Assembly: GCF_037042905.1 (NCBI RefSeq)
Contig: NC_087261.1
Span: forward strand, 15,808,917-15,872,916
Direction of reading: 5' to 3'
Origin: Lytechinus pictus
Lineage: Eukaryota > Echinodermata > Echinoidea > Temnopleuroida > Toxopneustidae
DNA: 64,000 nt
In this document: positions 24,001 to 39,000 of the stretch, one piece after another
Layout: every line of letters begins with the position of its first letter
Numbering within the stretch: position 1 is the first letter of the stretch
Translations under genes and position numbers: made by a program
Notes under the pieces: generated by a model
The model's input: only the letters and a program-made list of their open reading frames with translations
Databases searched by the model: none
What the model was told of the DNA's origin: nothing

Positions 24001-27000
24001 TGTTTAAGAAACCAAAATAGACTTGCAATTGACCACAAGTTTCTTGCAATTGATGGCAAGTTTCTTGCAATTGATGGCAAGTTTCTTGCAACACCCCATT
24101 TGTCCTTAAAAGGACTGTAAACCAGGAGGGATGGAAAGTTGAGTGGTAGGCAGGGTGAGAGGATTGAGTAGAAGGCTTCAGTAGAAGGCTGTTTGGGTAG
24201 GAGAGGTGAGAGAGGCTTGAGTAGATGAGAGAAAGCTGGCTTGAATCAGCGAATGGAGCTGTAGAACAGGAGCAGGAGAGAAGACTCTACGTCTTGGGCA
24301 GTGGACTACACTCGTTCACTCTACTTCCCAACCTCCACTTTTTCGCCATTTCCATTTCACTTCTAGCTCTATCCACTTTCAGTCAGTCCTTCCAGGACTT
24401 TACGCACGGTGTACCGTAAACCACTCCCGCGACTATTCTTACCACCATGCAAACCTTTAAACATCTACACATTGCACGTTTTTTTGTCTTTCAACTCGTT
24501 ACGGGGATCTAAGACACAGTGATTGTTTGACTAACCTTAGCTTTCCTGATGAGGTTGTAAGGCTTGAATACATCCATGTAGAAAAGAGCATGGTATTCCT
24601 GAAGCTCATGCCAACAAGCAAGACAGTTGACAGCAATCTATGGAAACAACAAAATATGGTCAATAATAATAATAGCTGGATTTTATCATGCTTTTTGCCA
24701 GATACAAAACGGAAGCATTATTACCTTGGCTTTAGCTTGAACTACCACTGTATCAATGGCACTCAGTGCATTAAAGGAATTGATCCTACCGGGTACCATT
24801 TACCTCACCTGGGTCGAGTGCAGCACAATGTAGATCAATTTCTTGCTGAAGGAAATTACGCCGTGGCTGAGATTCGAACCCACGACCCTCTGTTTCAAAG
24901 TCCGGTCATTCACATAGCGCTTTAATAATAAAATGTTAGCACTGCATATTACCACCATGACTTAAGCATAGCTACCTTGATCAGTTGCCTCAAGTACCGG
25001 TAATCAAGGAATTTCCTACCGGGTACCCATTTACTACACCTGGATGGAGAGTGGCAAATGTAGACAAATGCCTTGTGAAAGGATGTGAATGCTTTGGTCG
25101 GATTTGAACCTCACACCTCCCTCTCTTTGCCTTCATTTAAAGTCCTACCAAAATACAAAATATTTGCAACATGGCATTTCAAGCACTGGTAAATCTCCCA
25201 AAAGGGCATGTCACCAAATGTGTGTGCCCTAAAAATAGTTATGTGGAGGATGCAAAGTAATGTGTTTTATTCAATAAACAGGATTTTATTGTGATTGGGT
25301 GCCCGGTGATATAAATTGCTACGAAAGCGATCCATCCTACCTTGTCTTCCCTTTTCTCTAGAAACTTCATCAGAAATCCTCCCGTTTGTTTCTCCTGATA
25401 GAGATCGTTGAGTAAGCCATCCATCTGAAGAAAGTCGGTTTCATCCGTTACCACGGTGCTCGTAGAAGAGCCTGGACGTGATCCTTTCTCTGACTGACCG
25501 GGCGACACACTAAGAATGTTACAAAATAGTATAAATACTTTGTCGGTCATCTCATCTTGATTGTCAATGGGAAAAGTAAATGACACATGTACTGGTAGTG
25601 AAAGGACTTGATTGAGGGTTATTTCAGGGGAGCCTTTCATTAAACAAAAAGTTAATATTTCCCCTGAAGCTCCTGATATCTTTGCCTCTGACTGGCTCAG
25701 AACAAATTAGTCAGTGAAAATCACTGACAAGATATTTGTGAAATGCTACCCAGATATCCCATTTGTTGCATTATGTATTGTAGTAATATATTTGAGGTCT
25801 AAGTAAATTACAAAAGTACATAAAATTCAATAAAATCAGACCCTTTGTGAAAAAAATGTAGCAATGCAAAGAAATTAGCTTGATATCGTACATGTGGTAT
25901 CTTGCATCAATTTATTTTATTTTAATATTTTGTAGGTCTGATTCTTGAATAGTCCTCACAAATACTTATATGATACCAAGTTGAATTTAGATTTTTAAAA
26001 TTTACTTTAAGAAGGGGGCGTGTTCACAAATTTCCTATTCTGACAAAAAGTCATACTTCAGTGTCAATGTGCACATGATATCCATGGCAACTTGTCAAAA
26101 GTCAGAGCCATGTCTTTCCCGCAGGAATCTCGCAAGCAGCTTTCCATAATCAATCTCCAAATGGCATCATGGTCAAAACAATAGGGGATGCAGGAAAGTT
26201 GCTATGAAAAGACACATAGAACCTTTATTGCGGGATTCCTGCCAATAGATGCATCTCAGAATTTAGACAAGTTGCCTAACGTGTAGTGTAACTGATGAAG
26301 TGTGTGGTAGAGCTTGGTCCATGATCGTAATTTGACCAATGTGGGGATGTTTTATAAACCACGCGCAACTGGGAATTTAAGTGCAACATTTAGTCAGACC
26401 TAAATCTTTGTAAAACATCCCACCCCCCCCTGTTTTAAACGAATAAATGAATGAATGAATGTATGAATGAATGAATGAATTAATGAATGAATTAATGAAT
26501 GAATGAATGATGAATGAAGAAATCTTACTGTCGTGAATTGTCACTGCTTTGTGAAACAGCATCTCCTTCAAGTTTGGATGCATCACTCTTATCATCATCT
26601 ACTTCATCCTCCTCTTCTTCATCTGTCTCTTCTTTAGCAGCTACCTCCTTCTTTTCGTCTCTGACGTTTTGTTCCACCTCGAGTCGTATCCTTCTCGCGA
26701 TGATGGTGGACGGAGGAGCCGACTTGGGAGGGACAGGTTTCACCCTACTGATGATACAGGGCCCAGCCGATGACCCATAGTTCACCGACTCAATTTTGTT
26801 CTTGGTGGGGATACTACTAACGGATGCCTTACTATGTGGGACTGCTGGTTTGGGAGTTATAGTCGTCAATGCGCTCGTGAGTGGTATGATGGGGAGGGTT
26901 TTACTCCTCTCGTGTCTGCGCTCTAGCTTCTTGACCGATTCCCGATGGCTTCTTGATGATGCGGGTCTACTCTCTGGACGAGACGCTGCTGGATCCTTCA

Positions 27001-30000
27001 TGTGCTGATTCACATGAACTTCCATTGGCTGTAATAGGGTAAACAAATAATATACAACATATATATAATATACATTTTTCTTAAAACGCTGTATTATTAT
27101 CCAATCCAATAGTCATTTGATATAGCGCTTTTTCCTTTCTAATACAAAGCAATGCACACCCACGACTCATTTGATTAAGCACTTAGACACATGCAATTTT
27201 GCCTATGTATTTTGCGCTAAAGAAAAATCTTTCATTATTATTATTTTTATTATTACTCCATGTTTTATTTGGGCCACTAAAAAATAATTGCACAACTCAG
27301 AATGATCAATTTATGTTATTGTTGTTGCTGTTATTATCAATGTTATTATCATTATCATTGTTGTTGTTGTTGTTACTATTATCAATATTATCATCATCAT
27401 CATCACTATCATTATTATTATCATTATTATCACCATCATATTATCATCAGATTTATTCAGACCTACCTCAGAATCAAGTGAAAACGAGCGAAGTCTCGGA
27501 CAGCATGACTTTGGACGAAGAGGGAGTAAGGTGACCGTTGGGGGGTCAGGATACGGGGCTGGACCAGGCTTGGTAAGGAGCTGCTGTCGGATGTAAAGGT
27601 AGTTACTTGATTGATTCTGCTGGTAGGTCTCTCTCATCAAGAAACGAGGAGCCCTGAAAGGAAACAAGTTCGCACGTTAAGAACCAACAGGAGTATTCGT
27701 ACAAGAGGGGGGGGGGGATTCCAGTTTAGTGGTCCACCTGCACTCCCCAATCAGTAATACTGGGAGGAGAGACCTGCGGGTCATAGTGACTCAGTTCGCT
27801 TTTTGCCTCCCAGGCACAGGTGACACCAAACAAATAATAATAATAATAATAACAGTTCAACATTTAGAAAATGTTAGTAAATTCAAAAATTGCAACCTAT
27901 ATCAATATCTTACATCAAAATTTCAGACTGAACTAAAATCATTATAACCTTCTGGAGTGATCACTTGGAGTGCAACACCAATCAACATTGATATTCAGTC
28001 ATCTCTCAAGTATATGATTTGCAACTACCCAAAGGAAGGTGTTTCACAGGAGTTATGAATAACTTTGGGTCATTAATGCATACTCACCAATGCGCACACA
28101 GTACCCAACATGTTACTTCATTGACAACAATGCAGCAGTTAGTGTGGGTCTTCTAAGAGTGATATGACCAATGTGAAGATGAGTTATATATACCACACAC
28201 AAATAGGAATTTAAGTGTGTGTTTCAATCAAAATCAAATCTTTGTGAAACATCCCCCAGGGGGCCATTTTGTAAAGCTGTTCGTAAGTTAATAAGAGTGA
28301 CTTTAAGAACAACTGGTAATCCTTTCTTGCGGTAAATGATATTCACCATCAAATGTTTCTGGGTGATTATTTAGCATGTAAGAAAGATTCACCAGTCGCT
28401 CTTAAAGTCGCTCTCAACTTATGAACAGCTTTATGAAACACCCACCAGGTTACAATCATGCTTTAAGCTGTGTATAACATACAAGCAGTTTCAAGAAACA
28501 TCAGCCGGTCGTATCAATTCTTACCAATAAAGAAGTAAAGGTTTAATGATATTTGATTTGAGTCCCGCAAGTTGTTCCATCGATGTCCAAACTGAAGAAG
28601 GTTTAAGACCCAGTCTTTCCCTCATAGCAGAGGACAGCTCACAGTCCCCTCCTGTCTTGATGTACTTGTCTCTGAGGCAAGATAGAAACCTGAAAACAAA
28701 ATATGATTTACAGACAATTAGTATGAAACTGGCTTTTTGACAAGGCCCTGCCATGTTGTATATAATTTAGACTAAGATCTAATAGTCTGTTTTTCCTTTA
28801 AAAATCCCTCCATACCCAACCTGAAGGTACAGAGTACAGTTTTTCCATTGCAGAAAACCGATATCGGCATAGGAGAACAACGGGCGGGCCTCATGTAAAG
28901 TCATTAGATATGACATAGCTTAGCAACCAATTGATACCAATATCAGGAATGAAGATATCTGGTTCTTTCTACAGCTAATTTATAGAAACTAAATTGGTTT
29001 TAAAGCATTTCATCTGTTTAATTCGCTTCTACAAGCCATTTCCCATCAATCTGTACCAAATTAAGGAAAATTTATTTTCAATTTTGTACCTCCTTTAAAT
29101 ATCAAGATAAAATCTTACATAAAGGTTCTTTAACTGATTGTTTTTTTTAATATATTATATTGATTTTTTTATTCCTTTTGCACTTTCACTCAATTAAATA
29201 TGTTTACAATTATAAAACGTAGTAACCTATAAGCAAATTTCATACCTATAATTTTTCCTTGATTTCTGCTGAATTCCAAAACTGGTTCTTTTTCAATTAC
29301 TCATATCATTCACTCTATTGTAATTGTATTGTAATGTAACAATGTCGATTTCACATGTTTCATATTTTATATGCGCAGGGCCCTGGTTGAGAACAGTGTT
29401 TAATCACCGAACAGGCCACCCCGATAAAGAAGCCAAATAAATGAAAACAAAAATAACTTACACTCTGCAAACCTCTTGATCATCAATCATGGTACCTCTG
29501 TCAATGTCCAACCACAGATTCCAACACTTCTCTCCTTCTGAACCCCACAGGAATCTCTTGAACGCATCCAGTCCCTTCTTGTTCATCAGATCAAAGGTCT
29601 GCTTGGGTTTGTTGAAGAAAGAATCCCGGCTTTCCTCCTCAACATCGTCGTCGTCTTGATCACTGTCGAAGAGAGAGTCCGCATCCCCGACCGTGTCCTT
29701 GCATTCGGACAGCGTGGTCGACATACGACTGATTGATCGCTCTGCTTCCTGGTCGGGAACCTTCAATAAATCATAGACGGTCGTTACAGACTTCTTTCTA
29801 GTAAAGACACTTTAATCTTTACAAAATCCAAGAATTATTTCAACAAGTGGAATGCCTCTGGCCGTCTCACCTGCATCACGCGATTCAATATAGCAGCAGT
29901 GCTGATTTTGAAAACTACTATAACTCGCACAAGATGTTCAGTGATACTTGGTTACTCGTATTTCCACGTTTTATGAATTAGACCAATACACTTATAGAGA

Positions 30001-33000
30001 TATGATGGCAATTCAACAAATACCCCCAACGTGGCCAAAGTTCTTTGACCTTACATGACCTTTGACCTTGATCATGTGACCTGAAACTCGCACAGGATGT
30101 TCAGTGATACTTGATTACTCTTATGTCCAAGTTTTATGAACTAGACCAACACACTTTCAAATTTATGGCTGTAATTCAACAAATACCCCAATTTGGCCAA
30201 AGTTCATTTACCCTAAATGACCTTTGACCTTGATCATGTGACCTGAAACTTGCACAGGATGTTCAGTAATACTTGATTACTATTATGTCCAAGTTTCATG
30301 AATCAGATCCATAAACTTTCAAAGTTATGATGGTAATTCAACAGATACCCCCAATTCGGCCAAAGTTCATTGACCCTAAATGACCTTTGACCTTGGTCAT
30401 GTGTCGTGAAACTCATGCAGGATGTTCAGTGATACTTGATTAACCTTATGTATAAGTTTCATGAACTAGGTCCATATATTTTCTAATTTATGATGACATT
30501 TCAAAAACTTAACCTTAGGTTAAGATTTTGATGTTGATTCCCCCAACATGGTCTAAGTTCATTGACCCTAAATGACCTTTGACCTTGGTCATGTGACATG
30601 AAACTCAGGCAGGATGTTCAGTAATACTTGATTAACCTTATGGCCAAGTTTCATCAACTAGGTCCATATACTTTCTAAGTTATGCTGTCATTTCAAAAAC
30701 TTAACCTCAGGTTAAGATTTGGTGTTGACGCCGCCGCCGCCGTCGCCGTCGGAAAAGCGGCGCCTATAGTCTCACTCTGCTATGCAGGTGAGACAAAAAG
30801 GGGGAAGGCCAGCTTCGATTTCGGGGTCCCAATTTGTGGAACAGTTTGCCATCTCATCTCCATGTACAGTCTAATACATCAGTGGAATTGTTTAAAAGAC
30901 ATCTACATGTATCATATCTATTTTTGTTTTCACAAAGCGCATAGAGCAGTTTTAATTGATTATGCACTTACATGTATAATCACCAGTTTATTATCATCAT
31001 CATCACCATCATTATTATCATTATCATTATTATCAAACAATCTATCTGCACTAAAGCTATATAAACCAGAGACTCAAAACATAAAGTTTATTATAGCGAT
31101 TGATCACGGCAATGATTTCCAGGACTAACTTTACACATGAACTAAATGAAATCAATTGCAGAAAATCGGCCCTACCATCAATCTCGTTTTACGGGGCCCA
31201 GACAATCTTTTCATGAAAGCACTGATGAGTTATAGTCATCTGACAGATTCTATCGTATCCTGTCCCACACCCGTGTGTCTCTGAGCCATTCAAAATCAAG
31301 GGAAACTTTTCAGATATGGGTCCCGTTTCATAAAGACTTGTTTAAGTACTATCAGCCAATCAGATTGAAGGATTTCAGTAGCTTTTAACTGTTATTGCAA
31401 ATTTGTTATTATAACAGGTTTTATGAAACAGGGCCCTGTGGCACATTGCAGAAAGAGTGGCAATCAAACGTAACTTGATTTTTCAACCAATCAAAAGCAT
31501 GCATTCAGGACTTGCAATTGATTAGTTTTCAATATACACAACAGCTTATCCAACAGGTATCAAGAACAAAAAAATTATAATTTCTTTGGGTACCTGAAAA
31601 AATAAGATCAAAGCAGTTTTAAGGTATACATTCATATATTCTAGTATTGGATTGTAATAGTGACAACATGCACTTTGGGGGAATTTTGCAATACCAAAAC
31701 TAAAAAAAAAAAAGGTATCCAAAGAAAGAAAATAAATACCTGGAGTTTGATGTTCTTTGGAGTGACTGGAACCTCATACTCTAATTGATCCTCCCATTGC
31801 GATGTCAGGTCTTCCATTTGAATCCCTTCCACCTTCAACACGTTATCATCCAGATACCTATCGATGTCTTCACTTGATGCTTCGGTTGCAATCAAAACTG
31901 CCTTCTTTAGCGAGACGGACACAACAACACTGGCAATATCACTAAGGTTCTTAATCTTGATCACCTTTGGGCTTGGTGTAGATAATGTTTCTTCCTTCTC
32001 TTGTAATTCAGAATCAGTTTTGGTTTCAATTTCTGTTAGATCGATAGATTCCGCCTTGTCAAGCTGCTGACTTTCACAACCGCTCTCATCGCTTTCAACA
32101 GAAGCCTTGTCCTCTTCCTCTGCTTCCTCTTCTAGCACTTCTGGTTTGTTAATATCGAGGTAGTAGGCCCCTCCAAGTCCTTTCTTTTCAATGTCTGCCA
32201 CCTCGCAGACGTTGTCGCCGATCGGGGCGCGCCATTCGCGCAGCCGCAACGGACTTTCAAACAAGACATCTTTGTGCGGGAGATCGTTAACCATGTCCAT
32301 GGTCAGGTCCTGACTGGTCAAAGACATATTCAATGCATCCGATCTCGATGGGCTGGCAAAGCCACTGTCCATTGTGAGAGCCACACTGTCAGGACGAGAT
32401 GGTCTCCCAACCGAACTAGACGGTCTCCCAACCGAACTGGACGGTCTCCCAACCGAACTAGACGGTCTCTTCCCGATGGAGTTTGTCGTAGACGTACTTG
32501 CGGACAATTTGACAGTAGAGAACCATTCTTGAGTTTGTGTCGTTGAGGCATCACCCATGCATACAAACAGGTCACGTATGGCTATGGCTTGTTCATCAAC
32601 TACTGGTGGTTCGATCACAGGTGGTCTTTCAATGGCAAATGGTTCATACGCAGGATCAATCAAAAGCTTCAATGGGGTATCTGATGCTTTATCTGCAATC
32701 TGAGCAAACATTTTAAAAAATCAGAGATTGATAAAATATCTTTGCACAGAACCAAACGTTCAGGTTACTCTCAAGGCTCTTCAAGTACATGGTACCACGA
32801 TTGTTCAATATGTATATATATGGTTCTTTTCCTCTCTTATTAGTGCTATTATTAGTCCTTTCATAATTTAAGGTCATAAATCCTAACATTTGTAGTAGTA
32901 TTAATTTTATCACTATCATTAACATTAATTACCATCATCATCAAGTATTATTGTCATTTTCATTATTGTCATTATTATTATTATATCACCAGTATTATCA

Positions 33001-36000
33001 ATATCACTACTTCTTAGTTCTATCTTCGTCATCATCATTATCATCAATACTAGTGTCATTATCATTATTGCCATCGTCATTAATATTATTCTTATTATCG
33101 CTATAATCATTATTACTACTTCTACTTATTATCACTAGTATTATCATTATTACTCCAGTACTGATATTGCCATCATTCACATTATTATCAATGAAAGACA
33201 TCTGGGCCCCGTCTTACAAAGAGTTGCGATTGATCAGATCAACTACAACTATGGAAAGCCAGAAACATCAACATCTAAAGAGCATTGCTATCCTTAATAT
33301 TTTATATATGATGTATATTCATACATTCATTGTTTTCTTAAAGATTCAGTGTGCTTCTTTTTGTTCACAAAGTACATTGTGCATATTTCCTGTAGAAAAA
33401 AATTATAACATTGATGTATTTCCATATAGTTGAGGTTGATTGGATCAATCGTAACTCTTTGTAAGACGGGGCCCAGACCTACAGAATTGCAATCAATGAA
33501 TCAAATTTTTACCTCTGTCTGCGAGATGAGTTTGGCAAGTCTGTACTCGATGTAACAATCGCTTTCTAAGAATGTGGGAAGTCGTTCTGCCTTTATCCAT
33601 TGAATCCCTTGCTCCTTGTTCAAACACTATAAAACCACAAAACAAAACAAATATACGTAATAACTTAAAAATACTGCCTGCAAAGCATAACTGAATGGAC
33701 TCTCAACTCCGCATAGTCCAAATTTATACCTCCGACATTGTCAGATCTAATTTGGGGCAAGCAAGTCCATATAAATTCTTCGACAATTAAAATTTTGTGT
33801 GAGAAAAGAAAATGTGCTGATTACTCTTTCAATGAGCTTGCAGTCATTACAGGCAAAATTTAAGTTTTCAAAACTCACACAAGTCGTTTAATTAGGCTAA
33901 CAGATTAAATGATAATATTTTCTTGCATTATTCAATGGAGGTGAAGTGGCCGGGTGGTCTAGGGCGCATGACTAGACACATGAAGGTCCAGGGTTCAATC
34001 CCCAGCCACGGCACCTATGCCAGTGAGCAAGGCATTTACTTGACAGTGCTATTTTATCCTACGTTCAAATAAATGGAAATGAATGGAAATACTTAACACA
34101 TTCTTGGTAACTATGTGTGTACTTATTCAAAATAATTTTAAAAAATTGGTCAGTATACTATACTGCTAAGAACTTCGAAAATTATTTAAAGATATGAAGG
34201 GCTTTTTCACACGTGAATCTCGAATCATCAATGTAATGATAGGCCTAATTGTAATTCATCTTTAAAATCATCGGACCCTTCACACGCTCACTCGAAAACT
34301 GTGATTTGAATTCAAATTCCCGAGGGAAATCGGTATGTATCCTTGGTGCCTCGTCGATCAAAGCACTGCATCGCAAATACAAACTAAGATGAGTATGACA
34401 ATTGTATTATCTACGGAAGTGCTTGAAAGGTCACGTTTGCTCCGCCCCCAAAAGATGTTTCGGAGGTCAAGCCTTTCACACGCAAAACCGTACCGTAATT
34501 TCAGTGAAACTCAAGTGGAATTCACCTCCGGAGTAGAATTTGAATTTGTGATTGTGATTAGCATTCGTTTTTTCTAACCATGTTTTAGTTTGGTTTCACA
34601 CGTGCTCAAAATTTGTAATTAGCCTTATTTTTCACTGGAATCATCATTCGAATTACAAATTGTTTTTACCGTGTGAAAGGGCGGGAAGATACATGTATTT
34701 CTATAACAAGAAAATGTCTCATTCAATTCTCTTTATTTATAATAGACTTTTAAGGATGTCCTTGCAACTCTTGGCAAATTTATATTGCAATGACAATTAA
34801 ATAAATTTGATTGGTTTGCAGAACTTGATTTCCTCTGCCGCATTATTTGATGCCTCACACGGACACACCTCAATAACTTTAAAAACACAATAAATGTTTT
34901 GGAATAAACTACAGCTTGACGCTATGCCTATAAGTTATGCAAGAACAACCTAGTCCATGTGAACCTCTGCCACAAAACAGCCATAAAGTTAAAAATTGAC
35001 AGCTTTTTCTATCCAGCTGGTTTGAAAACAGGAAATCCTTTATAACTCGTAAATTATACAGTGCATAAATTGTGTCTTGAGAATGTGTTGGTACAACAAT
35101 GAGAATCTAAACAAGGTCTGACAGGTCACTTCCAAGAATAAAGGACAAAATGGGTCTTAAAGGGTAAAATCACTCAAGCGTGGAGAGTTGGGTTTAATGT
35201 CAAGAGCGCAAACAAGATGAATTAAACATCCTCTTTCACCACTGTGAGGGGATTATTGGCTTAAAGTTGAATTAAGAAGGGGGTGAGTTTCCATAAATAT
35301 AGGTTCTACATACAATATATAGTATATATAAGTTGTTCAAACACATAGCATGTCACAATAATCCTCTGCCTTCTCGATATTTTGCTTTGAAAGTCTATGA
35401 AATTAGCCACCTGTCAGAGCCCGAGAGACGAGTGTACAGAAAAGTCACTCGGAGTGTGACGTCACCGGGGGGAATTTAGTATAAGAGGTGCCTGAATGTC
35501 ATACAGAAATGCTATGCAGAGAGAGAAAGATATTTTACAATTTTTTTTCAAAGCAACTCAAATCAAACAAATAGGACTGATATGTACAAATCTTTACTTT
35601 CCCTGTATAAAAAACAGTATGAATAACCACCATGAACTCTTCAATCATGATGTAAGATAGCAAACAGTGAGTTATTGAATGATATTTTCACTATTTCTCA
35701 TTTATTTTATCACGATGTTCAATCAAGTGAGTAGCTGGAAAGTAATTCCGGCGGCTAGCTCAGCGCGCGCTGAACGCATAATACTAGTACACACAACACC
35801 CAGGCATTGAGTGTACTGTTATGGTCTGGTATGTCGACTTAGTTCATGGCCGTGCAGCGATCCCCTTGCGTTTTTTCTTCTTTTCTTTTGTCTTTGACTC
35901 CACTTTTATATCCTCTGGATCATTTCCACTCATAGCTCATTCCACAGAACAATCTTGAACCAAACGTATAGTATTCTTTCTCGGCCTTCTGAGTTGTTTT

Positions 36001-39000
36001 CTATATTTAATTACGCTAGGGGTCACCGTCACACATACAAACGCAATTCGGAAGTGAGTTGAAGACAGAAAGATATATAGTAATTAGTATACATCTCTAT
36101 GGTTGAAGACAACAAGAACGGTACGGTAGCTCGACAGCTAGCTGCGCCGGAGCGGGCGGCCGGTCGGCACAAAGCAATTCCGCAACCAACTGTGTTTTTT
36201 TGCAAGAGCCGCGTCACACACGGATAAATATGTCATAACACGTCTGCTACGTTATCGACTGGTGAGAAGATCTCGATCAAATTTCATATTATTCACCTTG
36301 AAATTATTCCTTTAGGGTCTATGGTATCATTCTGAGGGAATTCACATATTTGGAATAATAGTACGGCCACAAATATTTCAATCATTTCCTCTTTGCAAGT
36401 TCTATGGCTCGCAGATACAACTTCAACTGCAGTTATTCCATATGGAGGAGTACGTGCATAGTACACAAAACGGCACTGCCTTGTTTACGACACCGGGACC
36501 GAATACCCCCCGGTGACGTCACACTCAAAGAACACCCGTCTCGGTAGGCATTGCAGGAGCGAACTCAGGGAAAATGGGTAGGGATAAATCGTTCAAATTC
36601 ACTATTTTGAAAAAAGAAAATGGGGGGTCGAATCACCTATTAGTGTTTGGGGGGTTGTAAGGTTGCTATTAATGTAAATATCTCAATATTTGGAATCATC
36701 TTCTTAATTCAACTTTAAGAAGCGGCTTAAGCACTTAAATTACCTTTTATTAAGCAATAAATTGTTTAAAGCAATTTGCCTGAATAACAGGATGGACCAT
36801 TGACTTTCATGCTAGTTAAGAATGCAGCCTATCAAATGACAAAGTTCTCTGAATTGCATACAAACTATATCTGACCATGAAATTGTGACTCTTTCAGAAG
36901 ATAAGTTTTCAATCCCAATCCTGCAGTTTTGGTTTCTTAGACTGATGAGCTATTTTGTGATGGAGGATCAGAAAGGTGTTTTATTCTGTAAGACTGCTCT
37001 CCACTTATCAAATTGTGGAGCAGTTAAAAATCTTGAATTCCAGTCCACAATATTCATGCCACATTCTTTGGGCAAGTCCAAGAAAAGGTCCCCTAAGAAG
37101 ACAAAATTTCATCGTTGCTCGACATATAATGTTTGGTATCATTTTGAAGCTTATGAGTTGAAGTTTGTAATTCTTTGAACAAAAAGAGTTGTACCATATT
37201 TATTTATAGAGATTTGAAGACTTCACTAGAATAAATGCAAAATGAAGCATTACATACCCCCTGTTCAGTATGGGAAAATAACTTTTTAAATCGTATTTAT
37301 TCAAACGACTGCAAGTAACATTTTATTCATATGTAAATTCATACATGTGTGTAAAAAGTTCATTACATAGTTTTACTTGGTATGACAAAATAAATAAAAT
37401 ATTTTAGAATTGCACAATTATTTATGCAGATTAGCTCCTGTTGTAGAAGATATCCTATACATTACAAAGTGAGGACTTTTTTTTCTGAAATAATAAATGT
37501 AATTGTAGTCTTATTCTGGGTATTTCTAATTTATTGACTTCATTTATCATTAATTACAAATAGATGATTATCACAAAAACACACAATTTCAAGCTTAGAA
37601 CACTGAAGAACACAAATATTTGCATGTCAGAAAAAAGGAAAACTCTGGACTATAATTATGGTAAACTTTGTTTATAAAAAAGACCAACCTGTACTTTAAA
37701 GCTTGTTTTAACATCAGGTTCTTCGATGTCTTCACCATAATGCCATGGCATCTTAGGGGGCTTCTTGGCCATAGCCACAGCGATGGCTGCCTTGTAGATA
37801 GGGTTAGGTTTCTGCTGAGACCGTACCAAATCGCGAAGCCGCTGCTTGAGGCTCTGCTTCTCGTCTGTGACCACTTCAAAACCGCCATATTCCTTGTTGA
37901 AGTAGACAGGCTTTGAGAAAGTCTGCAAGAAATATGGCCAATCAAAAGGTTACAGTTTTTTTCTATAAAACAACATCATTATAGACAGTTGTATTCAAAC
38001 TGGATGCAGCTTCAACATATGTACATATTGAAAGAAGCACCACCTGAAAAGTTTAGTTTCTCCATATACTATAAATTTCTTTTGCGAAGTTGATGAATGA
38101 TGCTCTGCTTCTGGGATATAACAAGCACTGGCTGAGTAGATTAGCATTCTCACCAATTCCTGCTCATACACATGCCTCAGTCAAATTACATGTACCTCAG
38201 TATTGTCTATTTGAAGGCATTAATGAACGATGGTTTCTGAAAGTGCTCATCGACAGATCAGTAATATTCAACCATAATACCGTGTCTTTGAGTGGTTTTT
38301 AAAACGATCCTTACAACACATGACGAGTGTACATACCGAGAGCTGAAGGAATGCATTGAAGTAATCAATGAAAAGATCGTCTGTTGCAAGATAATCCTCC
38401 TGTAAACAAATAGAGCAATTTATAAAGATTATAATTAGTGAAAGATAGTGAAGAAAATATCAAGTATATCATTTCTGAAGAAAAAAATTGAGATTCTAAA
38501 TGACGGAGTGGGTTTGTGTATGTTATTCATTCATTATTAATTTATTGATTTACTTATGTTTATACAGTATGTTTATTTATCTATTTATTCATTCCTAAAT
38601 TCATTTATTAATCTAATTCAATTTCAATCATTTTATTCATTTATGTATTTATTTATTCATTAATTCATCTATTTATTTATTTACTTATTCATCATTCATA
38701 TTTATTTCATTCATTCAATGATAATCATTTCATCTATTCATGTATTTATTTATTTATTTATCTATTTATATTTATTTTAATTTTTTAATTTTTAATTTTT
38801 TTTATTTATTCACTTATTTCTTATAATTTGTCAAGGGTAGCCCATTCGCCAATAATCAGCGGTCTTCAAAGGGAACCTCAATGAATACTAGCATATGAAA
38901 ACTAGTTTACACCTAAAAAAGTCAATAATTTGTGATTTGCAATCATGGGCAAAACTTGACCATGCATGTATTATTTCATGAATTAAGGGTATACAGTAAG

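Noticed and set aside
26514..26780. Plus-strand frame opposite RGS22 exon 10
   Set aside because: Antisense shadow of the conserved minus-strand exon with no similarity of its own.
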